A stretch of DNA of 64,000 bases from [Clostridium] scindens (GTDB lineage Bacteria; Bacillota; Clostridia; Lachnospirales; Lachnospiraceae): the NCBI RefSeq assembly GCF_019597925.1, contig NZ_CP080442.1:1778001-1842000 (forward strand), in the 5' to 3' direction. How positions within the stretch are numbered: position 1 is the first letter of the stretch; each line of letters starts with the position of its first letter. The translations under genes and the position numbers were made by a program. Of the stretch, positions 1 to 6,974 are shown piece after piece. The notes beneath the pieces were generated by a model, which saw nothing but the letters and a program-made list of their open reading frames with translations, made no database searches and had not been told where the DNA came from.

Positions 1-1580
1 TACTGAAATGGGCATATAGCCTGAATCAGGCAAATCTGCTGACGGAAGAGGAAAAATACGGCCTGATCAGGCAGGCTGCGGCGAAGATAGAGTGGGAAGA
101 ACTGGAAGATGCCAGTGAAGAAAAAGAAAATCTACAGGATCTGGCTATAGAGATTGGCAATGTAAAGAACAACTGCCTGGATATTAAGACCTATGAATCC
201 ATACGATTCGGGGCAGGACCGTTCCGGGAATTATACCAGGCCTATGAAGAGGCGAAGCAAAGACTTCGCAAGCTAGACTTTGAAGACATGCTGCTGATGT
301 GCAGGGACCTCTTTTTAAAAAGGCGGGATATCCTCGAAAAGTGGCAGCAAAAGTTCCGCTATATATTGGTGGATGAATTCCAGGATGTGAACCAGGCCCA
401 GTATGACGTGATCCGCATGCTTGCGGCGCCGGAAGACAATCTGTTTATCGTAGGGGATGATGACCAGTCCATCTATGGGTTCCGGGGGGCAAAGCCAGGC
501 ATTATGATGGAGTTTGCAAATGATTATCCGAATGCCAGACAGATTCTTCTGAATGTGAATTACCGGTCCAGCGCTCACATTGTCAATGGCGCGCTGCGGG
601 TAATCGGACATAATAAGACCAGGTTTGACAAGGAGATCGCAGCCAAGCAGAAGGCCGGAGAAACTATCCATGTACAAGAAGTAAAAGATCCGGTAGAAGA
701 AAGCAGATATGTGCTGGAGCGGATACAGGAATATCAAAGCCAGGGAATCCCATATAGCCAGATGGCCGTGCTGTACCGTACCAGCCTGGATGCCAGGATG
801 CTGTCAGAGACTTTGATGGAGTATCAGGTTCCATTTACGATGAAAGAGCACTTGAATAATATCTACGAGCATTTTATCGGAACGGATATCAGCAGTTATT
901 TTCATCTGGCTAAGGGAGAGCAGGAACGCAAATATTTCCTTCAGATCGCCAACCGCCCTAACCGGTATATCGGACGTGACAGCATGAGCGAAAGCAAGGT
1001 CACTTATGAGACTCTGCGGAATTTTTACTGTGACAAGGCGTGGATGCAGAACCGCATTGACCAGCTGGAGTGGGATATGAAGATGATCTGTAATAAGACG
1101 CCATATGCGGCCATCCAGTATATCCGAAAAAGTATGGGATATGACGAATACCTGCGTGAATACGCCGCGTATCGGCAGGTGCAGCCGGAAGAGCTGATGG
1201 CAGTCCTGGAAGAGATCCAGCAGAATTCCAAAGAGTATCAGAGTATTGACGAATGGTTCGAGCACGTGGAAAGATACAAGGAAATGCTGGCAGAGCAGGC
1301 AAGAAAATCCCGCAGCCAGGAAGGGGAAGGCGTGGCGCTGATGACCATGCATGGCGTAAAAGGGCTGGAATACGACACGGTTTTCATCATACAGGGAAAT
1401 GAAGGAAGCATTCCGTATAAGAAGGCAAAGTCGACGGATGACATCGAAGAAGAGAGAAGGCTGTTCTATGTGGCTATGACGCGGGCCAAGAGAAAGCTTA
1501 TCATAAGTTATGTAAAAGAAAAAAACGGGAAAAGCCTAAGCCCTTCCCGCTTTGTAAACGAACTATTCATCGTCGCCTGA
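1..1580 (+). CDS. UvrD/PcrA-type superfamily 1 DNA helicase, 5' partial
   Basis: The reading frame is open from base 3, so the gene begins before the window and lacks the N-terminal Walker A part. Superfamily 1A motifs are visible in order: motif II (VDEFQD), motif III (GDDDQSIYGFRG), motif IV (NYRS), motif V (MTMHGVKGLEY) and motif VI (RRLFYVAMTRAKRKL). Members use ATP to unwind DNA 3' to 5' in repair and replication restart. The protein stops only about 25 residues after motif VI, so it lacks the long C-terminal tail of PcrA and UvrD and resembles the shorter helicases common in Clostridia. Its stop codon lies inside the 3' end of the convergent DUF1292 gene (18-base overlap). Family assignment is firm; the exact subfamily cannot be told without the N-terminus. 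Confidence 0.93.
   Translation, partial: LKWAYSLNQANLLTEEEKYGLIRQAAAKIEWEELEDASEEKENLQDLAIEIGNVKNNCLDIKTYESIRFGAGPFRELYQAYEEAKQRLRKLDFEDMLLMCRDLFLKRRDILEKWQQKFRYILVDEFQDVNQAQYDVIRMLAAPEDNLFIVGDDDQSIYGFRGAKPGIMMEFANDYPNARQILLNVNYRSSAHIVNGALRVIGHNKTRFDKEIAAKQKAGETIHVQEVKDPVEESRYVLERIQEYQSQGIPYSQMAVLYRTSLDARMLSETLMEYQVPFTMKEHLNNIYEHFIGTDISSYFHLAKGEQERKYFLQIANRPNRYIGRDSMSESKVTYETLRNFYCDKAWMQNRIDQLEWDMKMICNKTPYAAIQYIRKSMGYDEYLREYAAYRQVQPEELMAVLEEIQQNSKEYQSIDEWFEHVERYKEMLAEQARKSRSQEGEGVALMTMHGVKGLEYDTVFIIQGNEGSIPYKKAKSTDDIEEERRLFYVAMTRAKRKLIISYVKEKNGKSLSPSRFVNELFIVA
1514..1549 (-). terminator. Intrinsic terminator of the DUF1292 gene, inside the helicase coding region
   Basis: Read on the minus strand, a GC-rich hairpin (arms CGGGAAGGGC and GCTTTTCCCG around a short loop, bases 1526-1549) is followed by a run of seven T and then CTTTT. 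The plus strand has no such T run. The hairpin lies wholly within the last codons of the helicase gene. Confidence 0.8.
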
Positions 1581-1853
1581 TTCTTCGAATTCCTGGGTAT
1601 CCATCCATTCGTCGAAAGCATCGGCAGCGATCTCATATTCATCGTCATCTTCGATATTCTCAAGTTCAGGCTCGCCGTCGGCATCTTCCGTATAGCGGTA
1701 AAGATATACGTCTCCGTCCTCGGTCTCCCCGTCTTCATTCAGAGGAAGGAGGGCGATATATTCCTTGCCGCCTGCCTCAAATAAAGTGAGGATCGCGCAT
1801 TCAACGACTTCATCGTTATCAAGTGTCAGTTCCACGGTCATGTATTCGTCCAT
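1563..1853 (-). CDS. DUF1292 family (YrzB-like) acidic protein, 96 aa
   Basis: This is a small, very acidic protein of 96 residues matching the DUF1292 (PF06949) pattern: a beta-strand opening (MTVELTLDNDEVVECAIL), the core EYIALLPLNEDGE, then the strand VYLYRY and an acidic tail. Its biochemical function is unknown. A longer open frame extends upstream to about 2411, but it would run through the divergent lipoprotein gene. ATG at 1853 is chosen because AAAGGAGAG lies about 10 bases before it. An internal ATG (codon 5) is also possible. Its 3' end overlaps the helicase gene, and its terminator sits inside that gene. In many Firmicutes DUF1292 genes sit near yrrK/yrvF; here the neighbour differs. 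Confidence 0.85.
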   Translation of the reverse strand: MDEYMTVELTLDNDEVVECAILTLFEAGGKEYIALLPLNEDGETEDGDVYLYRYTEDADGEPELENIEDDDEYEIAADAFDEWMDTQEFEESGDDE

Positions 1854-2001
1854 AGTAGTACTCTCCTTTGCATAATAATACTTTAACTGTACCAAAGGAA
1901 CCTGCAAAAAGCAAGGGGAAATGAAAAGAGTAGCCAAAACAGTAAAAATGTTGTAAAATGTACCTGTGCGTGTAAAACAATGCATAAGGAGGAAGACTAT
2001 T

Positions 2002-3012
2002 ATGATGAAAAAGAGAATGTTAGGAGTATTGGCTTTAATGCTCGTATGCATTTTCGCTTTGTCTGGATGTAAAAAGAACGTGGGTACCCCGGAGGATAAT
2101 GCGGTGAAGGAAGACTCGCAGGATGGCGAAGATGCAGAAGAGGAAGAAGATACATATTCATTTGGCTTTTCAGCCATAGACATGGAGAATCCATATTTTA
2201 TTACCCTGGAGGCTGCAACAAGGGAAGCGATCGAGAAGGAAGGATACCGGATGATCACCAAGGATCCGGCAACAGATCCAGACTTGCAGGCGGCGCAGAT
2301 CCAGGAGATGATTGATGAGGGGATCGACGCGATCTTCCTGTGCCCGGTGGACTGGGAGGCGATCACGCCGTCCCTGAAGGCGCTTAAGGACGCGGATGTG
2401 AAGATCATCAACGTGGATGCCCAGGTAAAAGAGATGGAATATGTGGACGCCTACATTGGCTCCGACAATCAGAACGCAGGCTATATCTGCGGCGAGGATC
2501 TGATCGAGAAGGCCCCGGATGGAGGGAAGGTGGCAATCCTTGAATGCCCGACCCAGAATTCCATCAATGACAGGATTACCGGGTTTGAAGAAGCCATATC
2601 CAAAGCAGAGAAGGGCTTTGAGGTAGTGGCAAGAGAAGATACCAAGGGAGAGTTTGACAAGGCTCTGGAAGCAGCCAAATCAATTCTTGCAGAATATCCG
2701 GATGTGACCGCCATCATGTGCGGCAATGACCAGCTGGCGGTAGCCGCCAAGACAGCGGTGAACCTGGCGGGACTTGACAAAGTGATGATCTATGGGGTGG
2801 ACGGCTCCCCGGATATTAAGAAGGAACTGAAGAAGCCGGAAACCCAGATTGCGGGAACAGCGGCGCAATCGCCGATTAATATTGGAAAGAAAGCCTCTGA
2901 GGTTGCCATCAGCATATTGGATGGGGATGACTATGAGAAGGAGACTTATGAAGAAGTATTCATGATCAATAAAGACAATGTGGACATGTATGGAACCGAC
3001 GGATGGCAATAA
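2002..3012 (+). CDS. Sugar ABC transporter substrate-binding lipoprotein (RbsB-like)
   Basis: A lipoprotein signal peptide (MMKKRM, hydrophobic stretch, lipobox LSGC at about residues 18-21) is followed by an acidic linker and a type I periplasmic-binding fold of the ribose/galactose group (Peripla_BP_4). Recognisable segments are FGFSAIDMENPYF, the repeated AQIQEMIDEGIDAIFLCPVD and a hinge segment YGVDGSPDIKKEL. ATG at 2002 is preferred over an upstream in-frame ATG at 1966 because AAGGAGGA precedes it by about ten bases and the signal peptide then starts correctly. No ATPase or permease gene is adjacent, so it is an orphan binding protein. The next gene begins 29 bases downstream and is probably co-transcribed. 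The ligand cannot be told from sequence. Confidence 0.9.
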   Translation: MMKKRMLGVLALMLVCIFALSGCKKNVGTPEDNAVKEDSQDGEDAEEEEDTYSFGFSAIDMENPYFITLEAATREAIEKEGYRMITKDPATDPDLQAAQIQEMIDEGIDAIFLCPVDWEAITPSLKALKDADVKIINVDAQVKEMEYVDAYIGSDNQNAGYICGEDLIEKAPDGGKVAILECPTQNSINDRITGFEEAISKAEKGFEVVAREDTKGEFDKALEAAKSILAEYPDVTAIMCGNDQLAVAAKTAVNLAGLDKVMIYGVDGSPDIKKELKKPETQIAGTAAQSPINIGKKASEVAISILDGDDYEKETYEEVFMINKDNVDMYGTDGWQ

Positions 3013-3041
3013 TCATAAACGGACGACAGGAAGGATTAGGC

Positions 3042-4733
3042 ATGAAAGAGATAGAGGGGCGGCCCTTGCCGTTAGGCGTTACAATTTCAGAAGATGAGGT
3101 GAATTTTTCCGTGGCTGTGCCGGAGGGAAAAGAATGCCGGCTATTGCTGTACCGGGCAGGGGAGAGCGAGCCTTGCGCGGCCTATCCGATGGATATGGCT
3201 GTAGGGGAAGTGCGTTATCTTGCCCTTAAGGGGCTTGCGCCATCCGATTATGAGTATAATTATATGATCGACGGAGAAGTCGTGGCAGATCCCTATGCGA
3301 AAGCGCTTGCAGGCAGGGAAGTGTGGGGCAGGAAAAGAGAGATGCAGAACCACGAAGTCCGCGGGATCCTCTATGCCAGGGAATATGACTGGGAGGGAGA
3401 CAGGCCCCTGAGGCTTCCATACCACAGAGTGATTGCCTACAGCCTGCATGTGCGTGGGTTTACAAAGCATTTTTCTTCCCAGGTAAAGAATAAAGGAACA
3501 TTTCTCGGCGTAGTAGAAAAGATTCCTTATCTTACAGAACTGGGGATTAACCAGATTCATCTGATGCCGGTATATGATTTTGAAGAATGCCTGCAGTACA
3601 GGAATTACTGGGGATACGGGGATGCCTACTGTTTTGCGCCAAAGGCGTCGTATTCCGCATCCGGCGATGCTGTCCGGGAATTGAAGGATATGGTGAAGGC
3701 CTGCCATAAGGCAGGAATAGAAGTCGTGCTTGAGATGCCTTTTACTGGGACAGTCCCCAAACAGATGATCGAAGAATGCCTGCGGTATTACATGATGGAA
3801 TACCATGTGGACGGATTCATCCTGAACCCTGTGGTTGCGCCCATGGAAGGGATTTACGCAGATCCGGTTCTAAAAAAGACCAAGATCATGGTCCATCAGC
3901 TGGGCTTCCAGACCGTCATGCGCCGTTTCCTAAAAGGGGACGAGGGCATGGTGCCGGAGGTCATGCATTGGCTTCGGCATAATTCCAGAGAGGAAGGAAT
4001 ATTTAATTATATAGCGAACCATAATGGCTTCACCTTGTGCGACCTGGTTTCCTACGATGGCAAGCACAACGAAGCCAATGGAGAGAATAACCAGGACGGG
4101 CCGGACTATAATTTCAGCTGGAATTGCGGGGCAGAAGGGCCTACAAGAAAAAAAGGCGTTCTGGAACTGCGCGACAGGCAGATGAAGAACGCGTTCGCCC
4201 TTGTGCTGCTGGCTCAGGGGACGCCCTGCATTCTGGCAGGCGATGAATTTGCCAATTCCCAGAAGGGGAACAATAACGTCTATTGCCAGGATAATCTGAC
4301 GGGATGGCTGGACTGGCGGAAACTGGAACGGGAAGAGGAACTTTTTGCTTTTGTCAAAGGGCTGATCGCCATCCGCAAAGGATATCCGGTTTTCTGCCCG
4401 GAGGAAGAACTTCGGGGAATGGATCAGACCTGCTGCGGCGTGCCTGATGTGTCTTATCATGGGGAAAATGCCTGGCAGGCGCCGTCGGAGGTATCCAGCC
4501 GCCAGCTGGGCGTGTACTATAGCGGCGCAGTTCTTGAAGGAGAAGATTGCTTTGTGGCCTACAATATGCATTGGCTGAAGCATACATTTGCCTTGCCCGC
4601 GCTGCCAAAAGGAAAGAAATGGTATCAGATTGCCTCCACAGAAGATGGAATTCTTAAGAAAGCGGAATTGCTTAAAAATCAAAGAAGCGTAGAACTGGAC
4701 GAACGGACAGTAATGATGCTCGCAGGCAGGTAA
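3042..4733 (+). CDS. GH13 glycogen-debranching-like protein with all catalytic residues replaced (probable pseudoenzyme)
   Basis: The protein (563 aa) has an N-terminal CBM48-like beta domain (about 1-95) and a TIM barrel of the GlgX/TreX/isoamylase type. Hallmarks of that family remain, including KHNEANGE, FSWNCGAEGPT, LAGDEFANSQKGNNN and GWLDW. The four GH13 motifs are broken: region I reads GIEVVLEMPFTG instead of a DVVxNH form, the region II nucleophile Asp is Asn262, the region III acid/base Glu is His285, and the region IV HD is His327-Asn328. The loops after regions I and III are also shortened compared with the usual 650-700 residues. Start 3042 follows AGGAAGG; an upstream ATG at 3003 would overlap the lipoprotein gene. 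Hydrolysis by the GH13 mechanism is unlikely; a glucan-binding or regulatory role is inference. Confidence 0.85.
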   Translation: MKEIEGRPLPLGVTISEDEVNFSVAVPEGKECRLLLYRAGESEPCAAYPMDMAVGEVRYLALKGLAPSDYEYNYMIDGEVVADPYAKALAGREVWGRKREMQNHEVRGILYAREYDWEGDRPLRLPYHRVIAYSLHVRGFTKHFSSQVKNKGTFLGVVEKIPYLTELGINQIHLMPVYDFEECLQYRNYWGYGDAYCFAPKASYSASGDAVRELKDMVKACHKAGIEVVLEMPFTGTVPKQMIEECLRYYMMEYHVDGFILNPVVAPMEGIYADPVLKKTKIMVHQLGFQTVMRRFLKGDEGMVPEVMHWLRHNSREEGIFNYIANHNGFTLCDLVSYDGKHNEANGENNQDGPDYNFSWNCGAEGPTRKKGVLELRDRQMKNAFALVLLAQGTPCILAGDEFANSQKGNNNVYCQDNLTGWLDWRKLEREEELFAFVKGLIAIRKGYPVFCPEEELRGMDQTCCGVPDVSYHGENAWQAPSEVSSRQLGVYYSGAVLEGEDCFVAYNMHWLKHTFALPALPKGKKWYQIASTEDGILKKAELLKNQRSVELDERTVMMLAGR

Positions 4734-4738
4734 GGGAC

Positions 4739-5413
4739 ATGGCTAATAGCACGGAAGGCATGAATTGGAAGGCTGGAATTACTTCATATCAGTTAAAATG
4801 GATTGCCATCGTGACGATGGTCATTGATCATATGGGGGCAATCCTGTATCCTACAGAGATGGCGTTCCGATATATAGGGAGGATTTCCTTTCCCATATTC
4901 TGCTTTCTGCTGATAGAAGGGTTCTTCCATACCCGCAATATCTTCAAGTATATGGCAAGGCTGGGCGCATTTGCGCTCATATCGGAGATTCCTTACGATC
5001 TGGCTTTTAAGGGAAAAGTATTGGAATTCACGCATCAGAACGTATTCTTTACGCTTTTTCTGGGAGTGCTTATGATGTATGTCCTGGAAAAAGGCGGAGA
5101 ATGGCCGCAGAAGGCTGTTGAGGTCCTGCTGGTCATGTGGCTGGCGGAGATGCTCCATACCGACTATGGATTCAGGGGAATCCTGCTGGCATTCATATTC
5201 TACAAGCTGCGGAACTTCCGATGGACGAAACTTGGATGCGGGGCGGCCTGGAATCTGATCTGGAATCGAAGCCTACAGGGATATGGCGCATTTGCCATGA
5301 TCCCGATCGCATTATATAATGGAAGCCGGGGCAGGAAGATGAAGTATTTCTTCTATATTTTTTATCCGGCCCATCTTTTGATTTTGTTTGTTATTAGCAG
5401 ATATATAGGATAA
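4739..5413 (+). CDS. TraX family membrane protein
   Basis: This 224-residue polytopic membrane protein carries the TraX (PF05857) signature: ITSYQLKWIAIVTMVIDHMGAILYP near the N-terminus, FRYIGRISFPIFCFLLIEGFFHT, the DLAF / FTLFLG segments and a C-terminal YPAHLLIL. The founding member, F-plasmid TraX, N-acetylates pilin, and the family is related to membrane acyltransferases with a conserved His (here within IDHMG). Chromosomal copies in Clostridia have no known pilin substrate and may acylate a wall or glycan component; that is inference. It begins five bases after the GH13-like gene, so the two are almost certainly in one operon. About six to seven membrane segments can be seen. Confidence 0.88.
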   Translation: MANSTEGMNWKAGITSYQLKWIAIVTMVIDHMGAILYPTEMAFRYIGRISFPIFCFLLIEGFFHTRNIFKYMARLGAFALISEIPYDLAFKGKVLEFTHQNVFFTLFLGVLMMYVLEKGGEWPQKAVEVLLVMWLAEMLHTDYGFRGILLAFIFYKLRNFRWTKLGCGAAWNLIWNRSLQGYGAFAMIPIALYNGSRGRKMKYFFYIFYPAHLLILFVISRYIG

Positions 5414-5436
5414 CAGGGAAAGAAAAAGGAGTAAGT

Positions 5437-5973
5437 ATGAAAGTTTGGCAGCATTTGCGCACGATTAATCATCATAAATCACTGGTCATGAAGCATTGCT
5501 TTAAAGTTGGGCTTTATAAACAAGGACTGCTTCATGACATGTCGAAGTATTCGCCCACAGAATTTCTGGTGGGATGCAAGTATTATCAAGGAACCAGGAG
5601 CCCGAATAACGCCGAGAGGGAGGCGACAGGCTATTCCAAAGCCTGGCTGCATCACAAGGGAAGGAACAAGCATCATTATGAGTACTGGATTGATTATAGC
5701 GTCGATCCGGGAGAAGGCATTGTGGGTCAGAAGATGCCCATAAAATATGTAATCGAGATGTTCATGGACCGGGTGGCAGCATCTAAGACTTATCAGGGCA
5801 GTAATTATACCGACCGGCAGCCGCTGGAGTATTATGAAAAAGGAGCAGCCAAGCTTGGCAAGATGATACACCCGGAGACAGCAGCATTGCTTCATTTTTT
5901 ATTGAAGATGCTGGCGGAGGAAGGAGAGGATAAAACCTTCCGGTATATCCGGAGAAAAATTTTAAAAAAATGA
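5437..5973 (+). CDS. DUF5662 family protein
   Basis: This 178-residue soluble protein matches the DUF5662 (PF18907) pattern. It opens with a His-rich helix (HLRTINHHKSLVMKHC), then GLLHDMSKYSPTEF, in which the HD pair and following D/K resemble an HD-type metal site, then LHHKGRNKHHYEYW, and ends in an ALLHFLLKMLAEEG helix. Conserved His and Asp residues suggest a metal-dependent hydrolase, but no activity is established. AAAAAGGAG lies about 8 bases before the ATG. It follows the TraX gene by 23 bases and is probably the last gene of this operon, because a strong promoter for the tRNA lies directly downstream. Confidence 0.85.
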   Translation: MKVWQHLRTINHHKSLVMKHCFKVGLYKQGLLHDMSKYSPTEFLVGCKYYQGTRSPNNAEREATGYSKAWLHHKGRNKHHYEYWIDYSVDPGEGIVGQKMPIKYVIEMFMDRVAASKTYQGSNYTDRQPLEYYEKGAAKLGKMIHPETAALLHFLLKMLAEEGEDKTFRYIRRKILKK

Positions 5974-5982
5974 AATTATTTA

Positions 5983-6011
5983 TTGACATTTTAGGCCCTA
6001 TATAGTAATAT
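5983..6011 (+). promoter_or_regulatory. Sigma-A promoter of the tRNA-Leu gene
   Basis: TTGACA (5983-5988) and TAATAT (6006-6011) are separated by exactly 17 bases. The tRNA begins 27 bases after the -10 box, as expected for a short 5' leader. This is one of the best consensus promoters in the window. Confidence 0.85.
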
Positions 6012-6038
6012 ATTCTTCGGACGGTTCAAGCGTCACTT

Positions 6039-6123
6039 GCGGAAGTGTCGGAACTGGCAGACGAGCAAGACTAAGGATCTTGTGAGCAATGCGCTCGTGT
6101 GGGTTCAAGTCCCATCTTCCGCA
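6039..6123 (+). tRNA. tRNA-Leu, anticodon AAG
   Basis: The 85-nt sequence folds as a class II tRNA. The acceptor stem pairs GCGGAAG with CTTCCGC, with discriminator A. The anticodon stem pairs CAAGA with TCTTG around loop CTAAGGA, giving anticodon AAG. A long variable arm pairs GAGC with GCTC, and the T arm contains GGTTCAAGTCC. The CCA end is not encoded: the discriminator A is followed by GTT. A34 in a bacterial leucine tRNA is uncommon (GAG is usual for CUU/CUC). Confidence 0.95.
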
Positions 6124-6130
6124 GTTAACA

Positions 6131-6171
6131 CCCCTAATTTACTGGATTTCCGGTAGATTAGGGGATTTTTG
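6131..6171 (+). terminator. Intrinsic terminator after tRNA-Leu
   Basis: A 15-bp stem (CCCCTAAT paired with ATTAGGGG, continued inward by a GU-containing helix to the loop ATTT) is followed by five T. It begins seven bases after the tRNA. Confidence 0.9.
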
Positions 6172-6274
6172 TATTTCATTTTGCATTTCTCTGGCCACCG
6201 CCGGCCATTCTTTTAAAGTTCCTTTTCGCCATAATCCGCATATATTGTAATAAAACGATTGGTGGTAACATGTT

Positions 6275-6865
6275 ATGAATAATGATCCTCGTGGTATTAT
6301 GATCCAGCAGGGAAACACGATGCGGATAAATAATGGCTTTGTGGAAGACGTATCCTGTTTTAATAATGCGAGAGGGCAAATCCTTGTTTCTTATGCCGTG
6401 CGGGAAAGAAACAATATAACTTCCATCCAGGATATCCAGCTGAATATTAACAGAGGCACTGTGATCCTGAATTCTTTCGGGCAGCGTATGTGCCTGTGCT
6501 GCATTCAGGCAGGATCCTGGGTAAATGCTACATTTTCCGCACGTATGACAAGAAGCATTCCGCCTCAGGCAAATGCGTTCCTGGTTACTGTACTAAGAAG
6601 CCCCAGGCCTTCGTCCTCGGTTACAATAGGCAGGATTATAATGATTGATTTTGACAATAACTTTCTGATTACGGAAGATCCCGACAACAGTGACAATCAG
6701 ATGAAGTTTATCATTACAAATACGACTTCATTTACCAGCCGTTTTGGGGCGCCGATCAGATTCAGCTCGCTCTGGCCAGGCCAAATGGTTCGCATCACCC
6801 ACGCAAACTTCCAGACACCAAGTATTCCGCCTCAGACTACGGCATTTAATGTCCAGTTAATATAA
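6275..6865 (+). CDS. Unrecognised protein with a duplicated beta-rich domain
   Basis: The 196-residue product is not recognised. It has no signal peptide or membrane segment and is rich in Asn, Ile and Thr. It contains two tandem related halves of about 90 residues. Each ends with a near-identical tag (SIPPQANAFLVTVL near residue 100 and SIPPQTTAFNVQLI at the C-terminus), preceded by a block where the first half has FGQRM and WVNATFSARMTR and the second has FGAPIRF, PGQMVRI and THANFQTP. Alternating hydrophobics suggest small OB-fold or beta-sandwich domains. Two adjacent Cys (CLCC) lie in the first half only. GGTGG precedes the ATG. It stands alone between the tRNA-Leu terminator and the ppk2 gene. 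Confidence 0.7.
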   Translation: MNNDPRGIMIQQGNTMRINNGFVEDVSCFNNARGQILVSYAVRERNNITSIQDIQLNINRGTVILNSFGQRMCLCCIQAGSWVNATFSARMTRSIPPQANAFLVTVLRSPRPSSSVTIGRIIMIDFDNNFLITEDPDNSDNQMKFIITNTTSFTSRFGAPIRFSSLWPGQMVRITHANFQTPSIPPQTTAFNVQLI

Positions 6866-6974
6866 GATGAAGACGAATAATTCTGTATTTAATTAAAAAT
6901 ACTCAATTTATTGCGTATATGGTGTATAATGGGCATAAGAATCAGAAAACCTAAAGAGCAGGGAGGGAATGCCT

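Noticed and set aside
1854..2411. Upstream extension of the DUF1292 frame to 282 residues
   Set aside because: It would cover the divergent lipoprotein gene and lacks a ribosome site; the 96-residue form has AAAGGAGAG before its start and matches the family length.
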